Origin: Halobacteriovorax sp.
GTDB lineage: Bacteria > Bdellovibrionota > Bacteriovoracia > Bacteriovoracales > Bacteriovoracaceae
Assembly (NCBI GenBank): GCA_002720865.1
Contig: PBIO01000017.1
Span: 1-64,000 of the forward strand
Reading direction: 5' to 3'
Length of the DNA: 64,000 bases
Both the position numbers and the translations under genes were made by a program. A model generated the notes under the pieces. That model did no database searches, was not told where the DNA came from, and worked only from the letters and a program-made list of their open reading frames with translations. Shown piece by piece: positions 50,423 through 58,139 of the stretch; position 1 is the first letter of the stretch; the number at the start of each line of letters is the position of its first letter.

Positions 50423-51607
50423 TTGAAAACAATCACAAAGCTAATCCCATTATTTGCGGTATTTGCGGCCCTTGCTATGTTTAGCCAAGGTTGTAAAAAA
50501 GAAGAATCTAAAACAACTGCCGAAGCACCTGTTGCAAAAGCTGCTCTTTCGGCCACTGAGATTGTCCTTGGTGCCGTTTTTCCAATGACAGGACCTATCG
50601 CCACTTACGGACAAGAATCTGTAAACGGAATGAAAATGGCCCTAAAGAAAATCGGAGATATCAAAGGAAAGAAAATTCGTTTGATTGTTGAAGATAATAA
50701 AGGCGAGCCAGTTGAGTCTGCTAATGCTGTAAGAAAATTAATTGATATTGATAAAGTTCACGCCATTGTTGGTTCAGTTGCTTCATCAAATACTCTGGCC
50801 GGTGCACCTATTGCTCAAAAAGCTCAGGTTCCACTTATGACTCCTGCTTCAACAAACGAAACAGTAACTCAGACCGGAGATTATATTTCTAGAACTTGTT
50901 TTACCGATGCCTTTCAGGGTGTTGTTATGGCCAAGTTTGCCTTTGAAACTCTAGGCAAGAAAAAGGCAATCATTATCGTTGATAACTCTTCAGATTATTC
51001 AAAAGGACTTGCAGAAGTTTTTAAGAAAAAATTTGTTGAGATGGGCGGAACTGTTGTTGAAGGAACTTTTACTTATGTTCAAAAAGATACAGACTTTAGA
51101 TCACTTCTAAGAAAAGTTAAAAGAGAAGACCCTGATGTAATCTGGCTTCCAGGTTATTATACAGAAGTAGGTCTTATGCTTAATCAAGCTCGCCAAATGG
51201 GAATCAATCTTCCATTTTTAGGTGGAGACGGTTGGGATTCTCCAAAGCTTCAAGAGCTAGCTGGTGCTGAGGGAATTAAAGGAAACTATATTTCTTCTCA
51301 TTTTTCTCCTGACGATGTGGACCCTGCTGTTCAAGGATTTGTTAAAGAGTATGTAGACACTTACGGACAAAAACCAGGTGCCATGGCCGCTCTTGGATAT
51401 GACGGTGTTCTAGTTATGGCCGACGCTCTAAATAGAGCAAGTTCAATGGACCATGCCGGAATTAGAGATGCTCTAAATTCAACAAAAGGCTTTGTTGGTA
51501 TCACTGGTTCAATTACAATTGATGAAAACAGAAATGCTAGAAAAGCAGCAGTTGTTCTTGAAACAACTGCTGGTGGCATGAAATTCAAACAAAAGGTTAA
51601 CCCTTAA
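50423..51607 (+). CDS. livK: Branched-chain amino acid ABC transporter, substrate-binding lipoprotein
   Basis: The start is TTG at 50423 with AAGGAG 6 nt upstream. A lipoprotein signal ends in SQGC (Cys24), then a linker and a class I periplasmic-binding fold: LGAVFPMTGPIATYGQ, VGSVASSNTLAGAPIAQKAQVPLMTPASTN and the hinge region LAGDGWDSP. Lipid anchoring at Cys24 is unusual next to the usually free LivK/LivJ. The first gene of a tight operon with two permeases and two ATPases. It gathers Leu/Ile/Val or other amino acids; exact specificity is not readable. Confidence 0.93.
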   Translation: MKTITKLIPLFAVFAALAMFSQGCKKEESKTTAEAPVAKAALSATEIVLGAVFPMTGPIATYGQESVNGMKMALKKIGDIKGKKIRLIVEDNKGEPVESANAVRKLIDIDKVHAIVGSVASSNTLAGAPIAQKAQVPLMTPASTNETVTQTGDYISRTCFTDAFQGVVMAKFAFETLGKKKAIIIVDNSSDYSKGLAEVFKKKFVEMGGTVVEGTFTYVQKDTDFRSLLRKVKREDPDVIWLPGYYTEVGLMLNQARQMGINLPFLGGDGWDSPKLQELAGAEGIKGNYISSHFSPDDVDPAVQGFVKEYVDTYGQKPGAMAALGYDGVLVMADALNRASSMDHAGIRDALNSTKGFVGITGSITIDENRNARKAAVVLETTAGGMKFKQKVNP

Positions 51608-52524
51608 TGAGCACCGGGACGGAATCCGACTTTGTTTATTTTTTATATGACCTTGCCACTTATCTTTTAAACGGGATTACTCAGGGCTCAGTGTACGCAC
51701 TTGTGGCCCTTGGGTACACCATGGTTTATGGGATTATTAAGCTTATAAACTTTGCCCATGGTGAGTTTTATATGATTGGGGCTTTTATTGGCTTCTTTTG
51801 TATTAGTAGTGGCATGCCACTTTGGATGGCCTTTCCCTGTGCCATGATTGGCTCAGGCTTAGTGGCAGTGATTATAGAAAGAATGGTTTATAGACCTATT
51901 AGGTATGCAGGCAGAATTCCGGCCCTTATTACTGCTCTTGGGACTTCCCTATTTTTTCAGTACTTCGGACAAAATACTTTAGGGGCAGACCCTAAAGCTT
52001 TTCCAAAAGTTACTGATTTTGAAAATAAGACTTACCAATTTGGTGAGCTCTTTGTTTCAACAAATCAAATTGTCATTATCTCAACAACTTTTATCCTTAT
52101 GGTTTTTCTCTATTGGCTTGTGAACCACACAAGAACAGGTAAGGCTATGCGGGCCACAAGTTTTGATAAAAATGCCGCTGAGCTTATGGGTATTGATACT
52201 AATAAGATCATCAGCTTTACCTTTTTTGTAGGTGCTTCCCTTGCGGGGGCCGCCGGTGTTCTCGTTGGTATGTACTACAATACAGTAGAACCCATGATGG
52301 GACTTATCCCTGGACTAAAGGCCTTTGTCGCCGCTGTTCTTGGTGGGATTGGAATTATTCCAGGTGCCGTTCTTGGTGGACTTGTACTTGGTATAGCTGA
52401 AAACCTCGTCGTAGGCTTTTGGGTTTCCACTTATAGGGATGCCATTGCTTTTGGCATCTTGATTTTAATTTTATTACTTAAGCCTTCAGGGCTTTTAGGT
52501 AAGAACAGAAAGGAGAAAGTGTAA
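51607..52524 (+). CDS. livH: Branched-chain amino acid ABC transporter permease LivH
   Basis: About eight membrane helices over 305 aa, with the conserved N-terminal block GSVYALVALGYTMVYGIIKLINFAHGEF and the cytoplasmic EAA-like loop (DKNAAELMGIDTNKIISFTF). It forms one half of the inner-membrane channel with LivM. Its ATG overlaps the livK stop as TAATG, so translation is coupled. Confidence 0.95.
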   Translation: MSTGTESDFVYFLYDLATYLLNGITQGSVYALVALGYTMVYGIIKLINFAHGEFYMIGAFIGFFCISSGMPLWMAFPCAMIGSGLVAVIIERMVYRPIRYAGRIPALITALGTSLFFQYFGQNTLGADPKAFPKVTDFENKTYQFGELFVSTNQIVIISTTFILMVFLYWLVNHTRTGKAMRATSFDKNAAELMGIDTNKIISFTFFVGASLAGAAGVLVGMYYNTVEPMMGLIPGLKAFVAAVLGGIGIIPGAVLGGLVLGIAENLVVGFWVSTYRDAIAFGILILILLLKPSGLLGKNRKEKV

Positions 52525-53396
52525 TGGACTATATTATTCACTTAGCTCTTATGTCTGGAATTTTTATTATCTTAGCCGTGAGCTTAAATCTTATTAATGG
52601 AATCTGCGGTCAGTTCTCCCTTGGTCATGCAGGTTTTTGGGCCGTAGGTGCCTATTCTGCAGCGGCTTATAGTGTTTACTGGGCGCCGCCAATTTTAGAT
52701 TTTCTAAATCTTTTTATCGCCTGCGGGATTGGTTTTATAACCGCAGCTTTTGCAGGAATTCTTATTGGTGTTCCTTGCTTAAGACTACGGGGAGATTATT
52801 TGGCCATTGCCACCCTTGGCTTTGGTGAAATTATTCGAATTTTAATTATGAATATGGATGTTATCGGTGGACCTCGTGGCTTTACCGGTATTCCAAAATG
52901 GTCAAACCTCTTCTGGGTTTATCTTTGGGTGGTGATCACAATTTTATTTGTTGTGAACCTAATGAGAGGAACCCATGGAAGGGCCATTATCTCAATTCGT
53001 GAAGATGAAATTGCCGCAGACTCCATGGGGATCTATACCTTTAAGTATAAGACCATGGCCTTTGTCTTAGGAGCAGGCTTTGCTGGAATAGCCGGAGCTC
53101 TTTTTGCCCATGCTACCCAATTTCTTCATCCTAATGGCTTTACCTTTATGTGGTCTGTGATCATCCTTCTTATGATTATCTTAGGGGGACTAGGTTCAAT
53201 TACGGGATCTGTTATTGGAGCTATCATCTTAACAATTCTCCCAGAGCTTCTTCGCTTCTTCGGGGAGACCGTTAGTCAGTGGCGAATGGTCATCTACTCA
53301 CTTCTTCTTATCGTTTTAATGTTATGGAGACCGGGTGGAATATTTGGGAAACATGAACTTAAGATTCCGTTCTTCGGTAAAAAGGAGAACGCATAA
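52524..53396 (+). CDS. livM: Branched-chain amino acid ABC transporter permease LivM
   Basis: A 290-aa membrane protein with the LivM marks NLINGICGQFSLGHAGFWAVGAY at the N-terminus and the loop SIREDEIAADSMGIYTFKYKTMAF. It is shorter than E. coli LivM (425 aa), which has an extra N-terminal region; this short form is common in other bacteria. It pairs with LivH. TAATG couples it to livH at its start and to livG at its end. Confidence 0.95.
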   Translation: MDYIIHLALMSGIFIILAVSLNLINGICGQFSLGHAGFWAVGAYSAAAYSVYWAPPILDFLNLFIACGIGFITAAFAGILIGVPCLRLRGDYLAIATLGFGEIIRILIMNMDVIGGPRGFTGIPKWSNLFWVYLWVVITILFVVNLMRGTHGRAIISIREDEIAADSMGIYTFKYKTMAFVLGAGFAGIAGALFAHATQFLHPNGFTFMWSVIILLMIILGGLGSITGSVIGAIILTILPELLRFFGETVSQWRMVIYSLLLIVLMLWRPGGIFGKHELKIPFFGKKENA

Positions 53397-54166
53397 TGGA
53401 AACAGTTCTTGAGACAAAAAATATAACCATGCGTTTTGGAGGCCTTGTTGCTGTTAATAATTTCTCCTTAAAGCTTGGAAAAACTGACTTGGTAGGAGTT
53501 ATCGGACCCAACGGTGCCGGTAAAACAACCATCTTTAATATGATCACTGGGATTTATGAACCAACTGAAGGAGATGTTCTCCTTGGTAATAAATCAATTG
53601 TTGGTGATCATGTGGCCCTTATTACTCAGCAAGGAATCTGTAGAACCTTTCAAAATATTAGGCTCTTTAAAGACCTAACGGTCTTAGACAATATTCGTCT
53701 GGCCGGCCATTTCAAAATGGATTACGGAGTGCTTGCCTCTATTTTTAGAACTAAAAAGTATCATGCGGAAGAGGCCAGGCTTAAAGAAGAGGCCATGGAG
53801 CTTTTAAAAATCTTTAAGCTCGATACCAAGGCCCATCATCTTGCCAAGAATCTTCCTTATGGAGAACAAAGAAGGCTAGAAATCGCCAGGGCCCTGGCCA
53901 CGAAGCCAAATGTTTTATTATTAGATGAACCCGCTGCCGGCATGAACCCCAATGAAACGAAAGAGCTCACTGAGCTTATTCGCTGGGTAAGAGATCATTT
54001 CCAAATTGCAATTCTTCTTATTGAGCATGATATGAAGCTCGTTATGGAAGTATGTGAAAGAATCTACGTTGTGGACCACGGTGTTCAAATTGCCCATGGG
54101 AATCCCTCAGAAATTCAAAACAACCCCAAAGTGGTTGAAGCTTATTTAGGAGTACAAGATGAGTGA
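53396..54166 (+). CDS. livG: Branched-chain amino acid ABC transporter ATPase LivG
   Basis: A full ABC ATPase: Walker A GPNGAGKTTIFN, Q-loop QGICRTFQNIRLF, signature LPYGEQRRLEIARAL (in place of LSGGQ, as usual in LivG), Walker B LLLDEPAAGMNP and the switch His in IEHDMKLV. 256 aa matches the family. It works as a heterodimer with LivF. It overlaps livF by 8 bp. Confidence 0.95.
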   Translation: METVLETKNITMRFGGLVAVNNFSLKLGKTDLVGVIGPNGAGKTTIFNMITGIYEPTEGDVLLGNKSIVGDHVALITQQGICRTFQNIRLFKDLTVLDNIRLAGHFKMDYGVLASIFRTKKYHAEEARLKEEAMELLKIFKLDTKAHHLAKNLPYGEQRRLEIARALATKPNVLLLDEPAAGMNPNETKELTELIRWVRDHFQIAILLIEHDMKLVMEVCERIYVVDHGVQIAHGNPSEIQNNPKVVEAYLGVQDE

Positions 54167-54875
54167 TCCGCTCCTGCAAATCAAAGATCTCCACGTTCAC
54201 TATGGAGCGATCCATGCTATTCATGGAATTAACTTAAATGTACACGAAGGAGAGATCGTTACTATACTCGGTTCTAACGGTGCCGGGAAAACAACAACTC
54301 TTCATACAATCTCCGGTCTTTTAAAACCAAGCTCAGGCTCAATTCTATTTAAAGGTAAACCAATCCATACTATGGAAGCCAATAAAATTGTTGCTGAAGG
54401 TGTGGCCCAATCCCCGGAAGGTAGAATGGTCTTTCCTGACTTAACCATATCTGAAAATTTAGATATGGGCGCTTTTTTAAGGCGTGATAAAGAAGGAATT
54501 GAAAAAGACCGGGAATATATGTGTCAGCTTTTTCCAAAACTTAAAGAGAGAGCCAAGCAGCTTGCTGGAACTCTTTCAGGCGGAGAGCAGCAGATGCTTG
54601 CCATTGCCCGAGCGTACATGGCCAACCCAAAACTTTTATTACTCGATGAGCCTTCACTAGGAATTGCACCAATTCTTGTTCAGGCCATTTTTGATGCCGT
54701 AGTAGAAATTAATAAAAAAGGAACAACCATTCTTCTCGTAGAGCAAAATGCCTTTGCGGCCCTAAAGATTGCCCATAGAGCCTATGTATTGACGACGGGT
54801 GAGATTGGAATGGAAGGACCAGCAAAAGAACTCCTTGAAAACGAAGAAATACAAAAAGCATACTTAGGACATTAG
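54159..54875 (+). CDS. livF: Branched-chain amino acid ABC transporter ATPase LivF
   Basis: Walker A GSNGAGKTTTLH, Q-loop VAQSPEGRMVFPDL, signature LSGGEQQMLAIARA, Walker B LLLDEPSLGIAP and switch His replaced by Gln (VEQNAF), which is typical of LivF. 238 aa is normal. It ends the core transport set and is followed after 10 bp by two small genes. Confidence 0.95.
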   Translation: MSDPLLQIKDLHVHYGAIHAIHGINLNVHEGEIVTILGSNGAGKTTTLHTISGLLKPSSGSILFKGKPIHTMEANKIVAEGVAQSPEGRMVFPDLTISENLDMGAFLRRDKEGIEKDREYMCQLFPKLKERAKQLAGTLSGGEQQMLAIARAYMANPKLLLLDEPSLGIAPILVQAIFDAVVEINKKGTTILLVEQNAFAALKIAHRAYVLTTGEIGMEGPAKELLENEEIQKAYLGH

Positions 54876-54885
54876 GAAGATTAAG

Positions 54886-55086
54886 ATGACCATAGAAGAA
54901 GCCTTAAAATTAGTAAGAAAAGCCGTAAAGCATTCCCATTTGGATAATCAGCCGCATATAGATTTATCTGTCTGTACGGCGGATAAAAGAATTATCACTC
55001 AAGAGGCCTTAACTTTTCTTCAAGCAGAAGTTGTTAAGGGAAATATGACGGAAGACGAACTTAAAGAAAAACTAGGACTAGCATAA
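54886..55086 (+). CDS. Small acidic protein in the liv operon, 66 aa
   Basis: Starts 10 bp after livF with AGGA in its leader, so it is part of the operon. The peptide is helical and hydrophilic, beginning MTIEEALKLVRKAVKHSH and ending in an amphipathic stretch (EVVKGNMTEDELKEKLGLA). No cysteine cluster, signal or membrane segment. Its stop overlaps the next gene by one base (TAATG style). Function unknown; a small regulator or partner of the transporter is a guess. Confidence 0.78.
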   Translation: MTIEEALKLVRKAVKHSHLDNQPHIDLSVCTADKRIITQEALTFLQAEVVKGNMTEDELKEKLGLA

Positions 55087-55316
55087 TGGCCAACTGTAAA
55101 TTTTGCGGAAAAGAAATTCATTGGATGAAAGAAGGAAGAAAAAACGTTCCAGTTGAAATGGATGGGGCCAAGCACGAGTGCGAACAAGGAAAGAACGCCT
55201 TTAAAAGTGCCAAAACAATCGAAGTAAGCTCATTAACTCCTGAACAAATCGCTGAGTATGAAAAAGGAATTAATGACGCCAATGAAAAGTGGAATAAGAA
55301 AAAGAAAGGCAAATAA
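55086..55316 (+). CDS. Small zinc-finger-like protein at the end of the liv operon, 76 aa
   Basis: Cys4-x2-Cys7 and His30-x-Cys32 form a plausible single zinc site (CKFCGKEI and KHEC), followed by a charged helical tail ending in Lys-rich sequence. It starts on the stop codon of the preceding 66-aa gene, so translation is coupled. The ribbon could bind nucleic acid or a protein partner. No recognised family. The hairpin TAAGCT/AGCTTA (55314-55334) spans its stop and that of the convergent next gene. Confidence 0.78.
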   Translation: MANCKFCGKEIHWMKEGRKNVPVEMDGAKHECEQGKNAFKSAKTIEVSSLTPEQIAEYEKGINDANEKWNKKKKGK

Positions 55317-55318
55317 GC

Positions 55319-55834
55319 TTATTTAAATAGCTTAATCAGGGCCTTATTTTTAGACTCTAAGGCCAGAGATCTAATATCTTTTTTTCCAAGACCTGGGAGA
55401 GTAACATCCGCACCCTTTCCTAAAAGATACTTAACCATCTCTATATCTTCCGAAAGAACTGCTATTTTTAAAGCGGTCGTCCCAGACTTTGCTTTGTGAT
55501 TAACTTTTGCTCCATTTACAATCAAAAGCTTAATCACATCTAAATTTGAGCCACTAGCTGCCTGTAAAAGTGCCGTCTGACCATCTTTACCAATATAGTT
55601 TACCTTAGCCCCAGCTTTTATAAGGGCCTTAACTTGAGAAGTTCGTCCCTTATAAGAGGCCTGCATTAATAGGCTTCTTCCTTTTTCAACTTCTTGATTT
55701 GGATTCGCCCCCATTTTAAGAGCCTCTGTCACCATTGAAGGAGAGTTTCTAATTATGCCAGAGCGTAGCTGTTTATCTACAGAGCTGGCGCTGCCTAAAG
55801 AAAATAGAATTCCTAGTAAAAGGAAAAGCCTCAT
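55319..55834 (-). CDS. Secreted ankyrin-repeat protein, 171 aa
   Basis: A signal peptide (residues 1-17) precedes four ankyrin repeats: SMVTEALKMGANPNQEVEKGRSLLMQAS, SQVKALIKAGAKVNYIGKDGQTALLQAA, DVIKLLIVNGAKVNHKAKSGTTALKIAV and EMVKYLLGKGADVTLPGLG. Each carries the D-x-x-x-T-x-L/A and G-A-x-V/P motif. Ankyrin stacks bind proteins; as a periplasmic protein its partner may be the neighbouring PBP4-type enzyme, whose stop codon it touches (55834). That pairing is inference. Confidence 0.9.
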   Translation of the reverse strand: MRLFLLLGILFSLGSASSVDKQLRSGIIRNSPSMVTEALKMGANPNQEVEKGRSLLMQASYKGRTSQVKALIKAGAKVNYIGKDGQTALLQAASGSNLDVIKLLIVNGAKVNHKAKSGTTALKIAVLSEDIEMVKYLLGKGADVTLPGLGKKDIRSLALESKNKALIKLFK

Positions 55835-57147
55835 TACATTACCTCGGCAGCAACGACCGGTTCAGAACTTCCTTCTCTTACCGTCTCTAGTGGCCCTTCA
55901 ACAGGCCAAAAACCTTGCTTTCTATAAGGAAACTTAACAGGACCCTGAAAGTCTTTAAAAAGCTGAATGATGATTTCATCTTGTAACTTTCTCGCTGACC
56001 AGATCTCTTCAGTTTGATTAAAAATCCCAAAATATCTTAACCCGATCTTGGTTGCAAGCATCCCAGATAGAGCTACAGTATGATATAGCGTTCCTGTTTT
56101 AGCTACAAAGGCATTAGTTAGTTCAGGGATACTAAATCTTCTTCTTCTAAAGGTCCCGCCGTCAGAGCCAGGCACACCAACAACATCATGAATATAAAGT
56201 CCGTTAGCTTCTATTAATTTCTTAAGCTCTCTGATCATCGTGATTGTAATTTCACAGGTTGAAAAATTATCAAAACGCATATCGTTTTCATCATAAGTCA
56301 TAAGACCTGAACCCGTATAAAGCTGAATTTTTTCCGCAGGAAATCCAAGCGCCCTCTCAAAGAATTCATTAAAATTCTCATCTTTTGAAAGCTGATCAAA
56401 GATTTTTTCTGGGATATAGTTATTTGATACGATATTTAAAAACTTTAGGTATTTATAAAGTGGAGCTGACTTAATTGAATATACAGTTACATCAGAGGCA
56501 TCTAAATCAAAAGGAGCATTCTCACTTAGCTCGATTTTCTTGGCCTCAAATTTAGGCTTTTCAATAAGCTCTACTTCGTCGTGATTCTGAGGAGCTAATC
56601 TTCTCAGCCTCAAGTACTCATCGTAATAAGAGTCAGACCATGTTTTAGTATTAAAGTATGTTTTTAAAAAACGAATATAATCTTTTGTTGTATGAGAATT
56701 ATTTTCGCTAGCATTTTTCTTATTTGGAAAAACCATTAGGTTCTTATCAAAAGTAATCTTTTTCAGTTTTTTCAAACCTTTTTCATTAAATTGGCTTAGA
56801 AGATAGAAGACTTTTTTATCATCAAAGATTGGATCATTTGCACCGACAATATGCATTTGATCGTCTTTAATATAAAAACGAGTTTCATATTGATGATTAG
56901 GTCCTAAAGTACTCAAGGCCCAATAGGTCGTGTATAGTTTTGTAACGCTGGCCAATCTGATTTTTGTTTGAGGATTATTACCCTTAAGCTCCCCTGCTCC
57001 GTTGAAATAGCAAAAGCTTTGGTCTTCATATTTACCAATATTATAGTCTCTTACAAGACGTCTAAACATTGGTCCGGCCATGGCCTGGGTAGAAATACTA
57101 AGAATAACTAAACTAATAAAAGCTCTGATGAAATAATTTAATTTCAT
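55834..57147 (-). CDS. PBP4-family (S13) D-Ala-D-Ala carboxypeptidase/endopeptidase, 437 aa
   Basis: A signal peptide (residues 1-24) precedes the penicillin-binding fold: SVTK (Ser67-Lys70) in RLASVTKLYTT, SNN (241-243) and KTG (350-352). The roughly 170-residue insert between the first two boxes is the extra domain typical of the S13/PBP4 (DacB) group. These enzymes trim or open peptidoglycan crosslinks in the periplasm. In Bdellovibrio, PBP4-type enzymes secreted into prey round the prey wall, so a similar role here is possible. Its stop and the ankyrin gene start share a base. Confidence 0.9.
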   Translation of the reverse strand: MKLNYFIRAFISLVILSISTQAMAGPMFRRLVRDYNIGKYEDQSFCYFNGAGELKGNNPQTKIRLASVTKLYTTYWALSTLGPNHQYETRFYIKDDQMHIVGANDPIFDDKKVFYLLSQFNEKGLKKLKKITFDKNLMVFPNKKNASENNSHTTKDYIRFLKTYFNTKTWSDSYYDEYLRLRRLAPQNHDEVELIEKPKFEAKKIELSENAPFDLDASDVTVYSIKSAPLYKYLKFLNIVSNNYIPEKIFDQLSKDENFNEFFERALGFPAEKIQLYTGSGLMTYDENDMRFDNFSTCEITITMIRELKKLIEANGLYIHDVVGVPGSDGGTFRRRRFSIPELTNAFVAKTGTLYHTVALSGMLATKIGLRYFGIFNQTEEIWSARKLQDEIIIQLFKDFQGPVKFPYRKQGFWPVEGPLETVREGSSEPVVAAEVM

Positions 57148-57230
57148 GACCTATCTCCCTCTTTAAGAGAGATAGATTTATGAAATCTGACACATGATGT
57201 AAATATCCCCTGTAAAGAAGAGTATATGCG

Positions 57231-57593
57231 CTATGCAGCAAACTCCAGACCCATGCTGCGGCGCTCTATAGCTTTCATAGCCGCTTTGTAGAGCCTATCG
57301 TCAATATCTAGTTTTTCGATCAAACAGTCACAAATATTGCCATAATTGCCCGTAGAGTCTCCGTTTGCACTTATGGCCACCACTGGAAGGTCCTTATACA
57401 CCAGTTTTGCGATCTCTAGGCCATCCATCATCGGTATGCACATGTCGGTTACCACAACTTCAAATTCATATGCCTTAAGGGCCTCTTTTGCCTCGGAAAC
57501 AGTAGAGACTTTTATGACTGAAAGACCTTCGACTTCAAAAACCTGGGCCATATTATCTTGGTTACCTACGACAAGCACATTTGCATTTTTCAT
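57231..57593 (-). CDS. CheY-like single receiver domain protein, 120 aa
   Basis: The ATG at 57593 is chosen for the AGGAG just upstream. A single receiver domain with phosphoacceptor Asp50 in VVVTDMCIPMMDG, the ISANG loop (switch Ser) and a Lys in the last loop (LIEKLDI). The N-terminal acid pocket, normally VDDE, is VVGNQDN, so one or both magnesium-binding acids are missing, which may lower phosphorylation. No output domain. A free-standing regulator, perhaps of motility or cell cycle; partner unknown. Confidence 0.85.
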   Translation of the reverse strand: MKNANVLVVGNQDNMAQVFEVEGLSVIKVSTVSEAKEALKAYEFEVVVTDMCIPMMDGLEIAKLVYKDLPVVAISANGDSTGNYGNICDCLIEKLDIDDRLYKAAMKAIERRSMGLEFAA

Positions 57594-57706
57594 CCTGCTC
57601 TCCTGACTGGATTTTATTAAAACCATTATCAATGAAACCTAGGCTCTGCTTTGTGAAGTTTAGAAAATTGACGTAATTTTAGATAGTTAAGCTAATTTTA
57701 AAAAGG

Positions 57707-57730
57707 AAAAAGACTTAAGAAAAGAGTCTT
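57707..57730 (-). terminator. Intrinsic terminator of the 67-aa membrane protein gene
   Basis: On the minus strand AAGACT pairs with AGTCTT (57725-57730 with 57710-57715), with a 9-nt loop and then TTTTCC. It stands 49 bp after the stop of the 57779-57982 gene. Confidence 0.6.
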
Positions 57731-57778
57731 AAAATATAAAGAATTCCTCTAATTTTGGGCGGCTGATTTATTAGGCAA

Positions 57779-57982
57779 TTATTTGATGACTCTATATTCG
57801 GCTTCAAGTACGTCTTCATCAGACCCAGAACGACTTCTTTTTGAGTATGAATTACCGTTTGGATTAGCCCCAGAGCCCATACCAGATTTAACTTGCTGAT
57901 AAGCCTTATAGCCAAAAACAACATTCCTAATGAAGACAAAGAGAAAATAAAAAAGAATAGCTTTGATAAGAATTGCTAGCAT
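57779..57982 (-). CDS. Small DUF4834-like membrane protein, 67 aa
   Basis: One N-terminal membrane helix (about residues 2-24), a Tyr/Lys stretch, a Gly/Ser/Asn linker, and a conserved-looking C-terminal tail ending DEDVLEAEYRVIK. The one-helix plus E-A-E-Y/F-R-V tail is known from small membrane proteins of Bdellovibrionota and Bacteroidota, and I compare it to DUF4834 only loosely. A second ORF in another frame is a shadow. An intrinsic terminator lies downstream. Confidence 0.7.
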   Translation of the reverse strand: MLAILIKAILFYFLFVFIRNVVFGYKAYQQVKSGMGSGANPNGNSYSKRSRSGSDEDVLEAEYRVIK

Positions 57983-58139
57983 AAAGAAATACTATGTCTA
58001 AATATAGGCCCTTGCAATGGCCGTATTTAATATTACATAGACACATAGTAGCATACCTAATTATCATAATTTACGCTTCGTGTGCTATTTGATAAATTGT
58101 GCCCGTTTTAAAATCACTATAAAGGAAGAGGAGACTGGC

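Noticed and set aside
57715-57939. Minus-strand ORF overlapping the small membrane protein gene
   Set aside because: It is a shifted-frame shadow. The 57779-57982 frame gives a clean membrane helix and conserved-looking tail, while this one does not.
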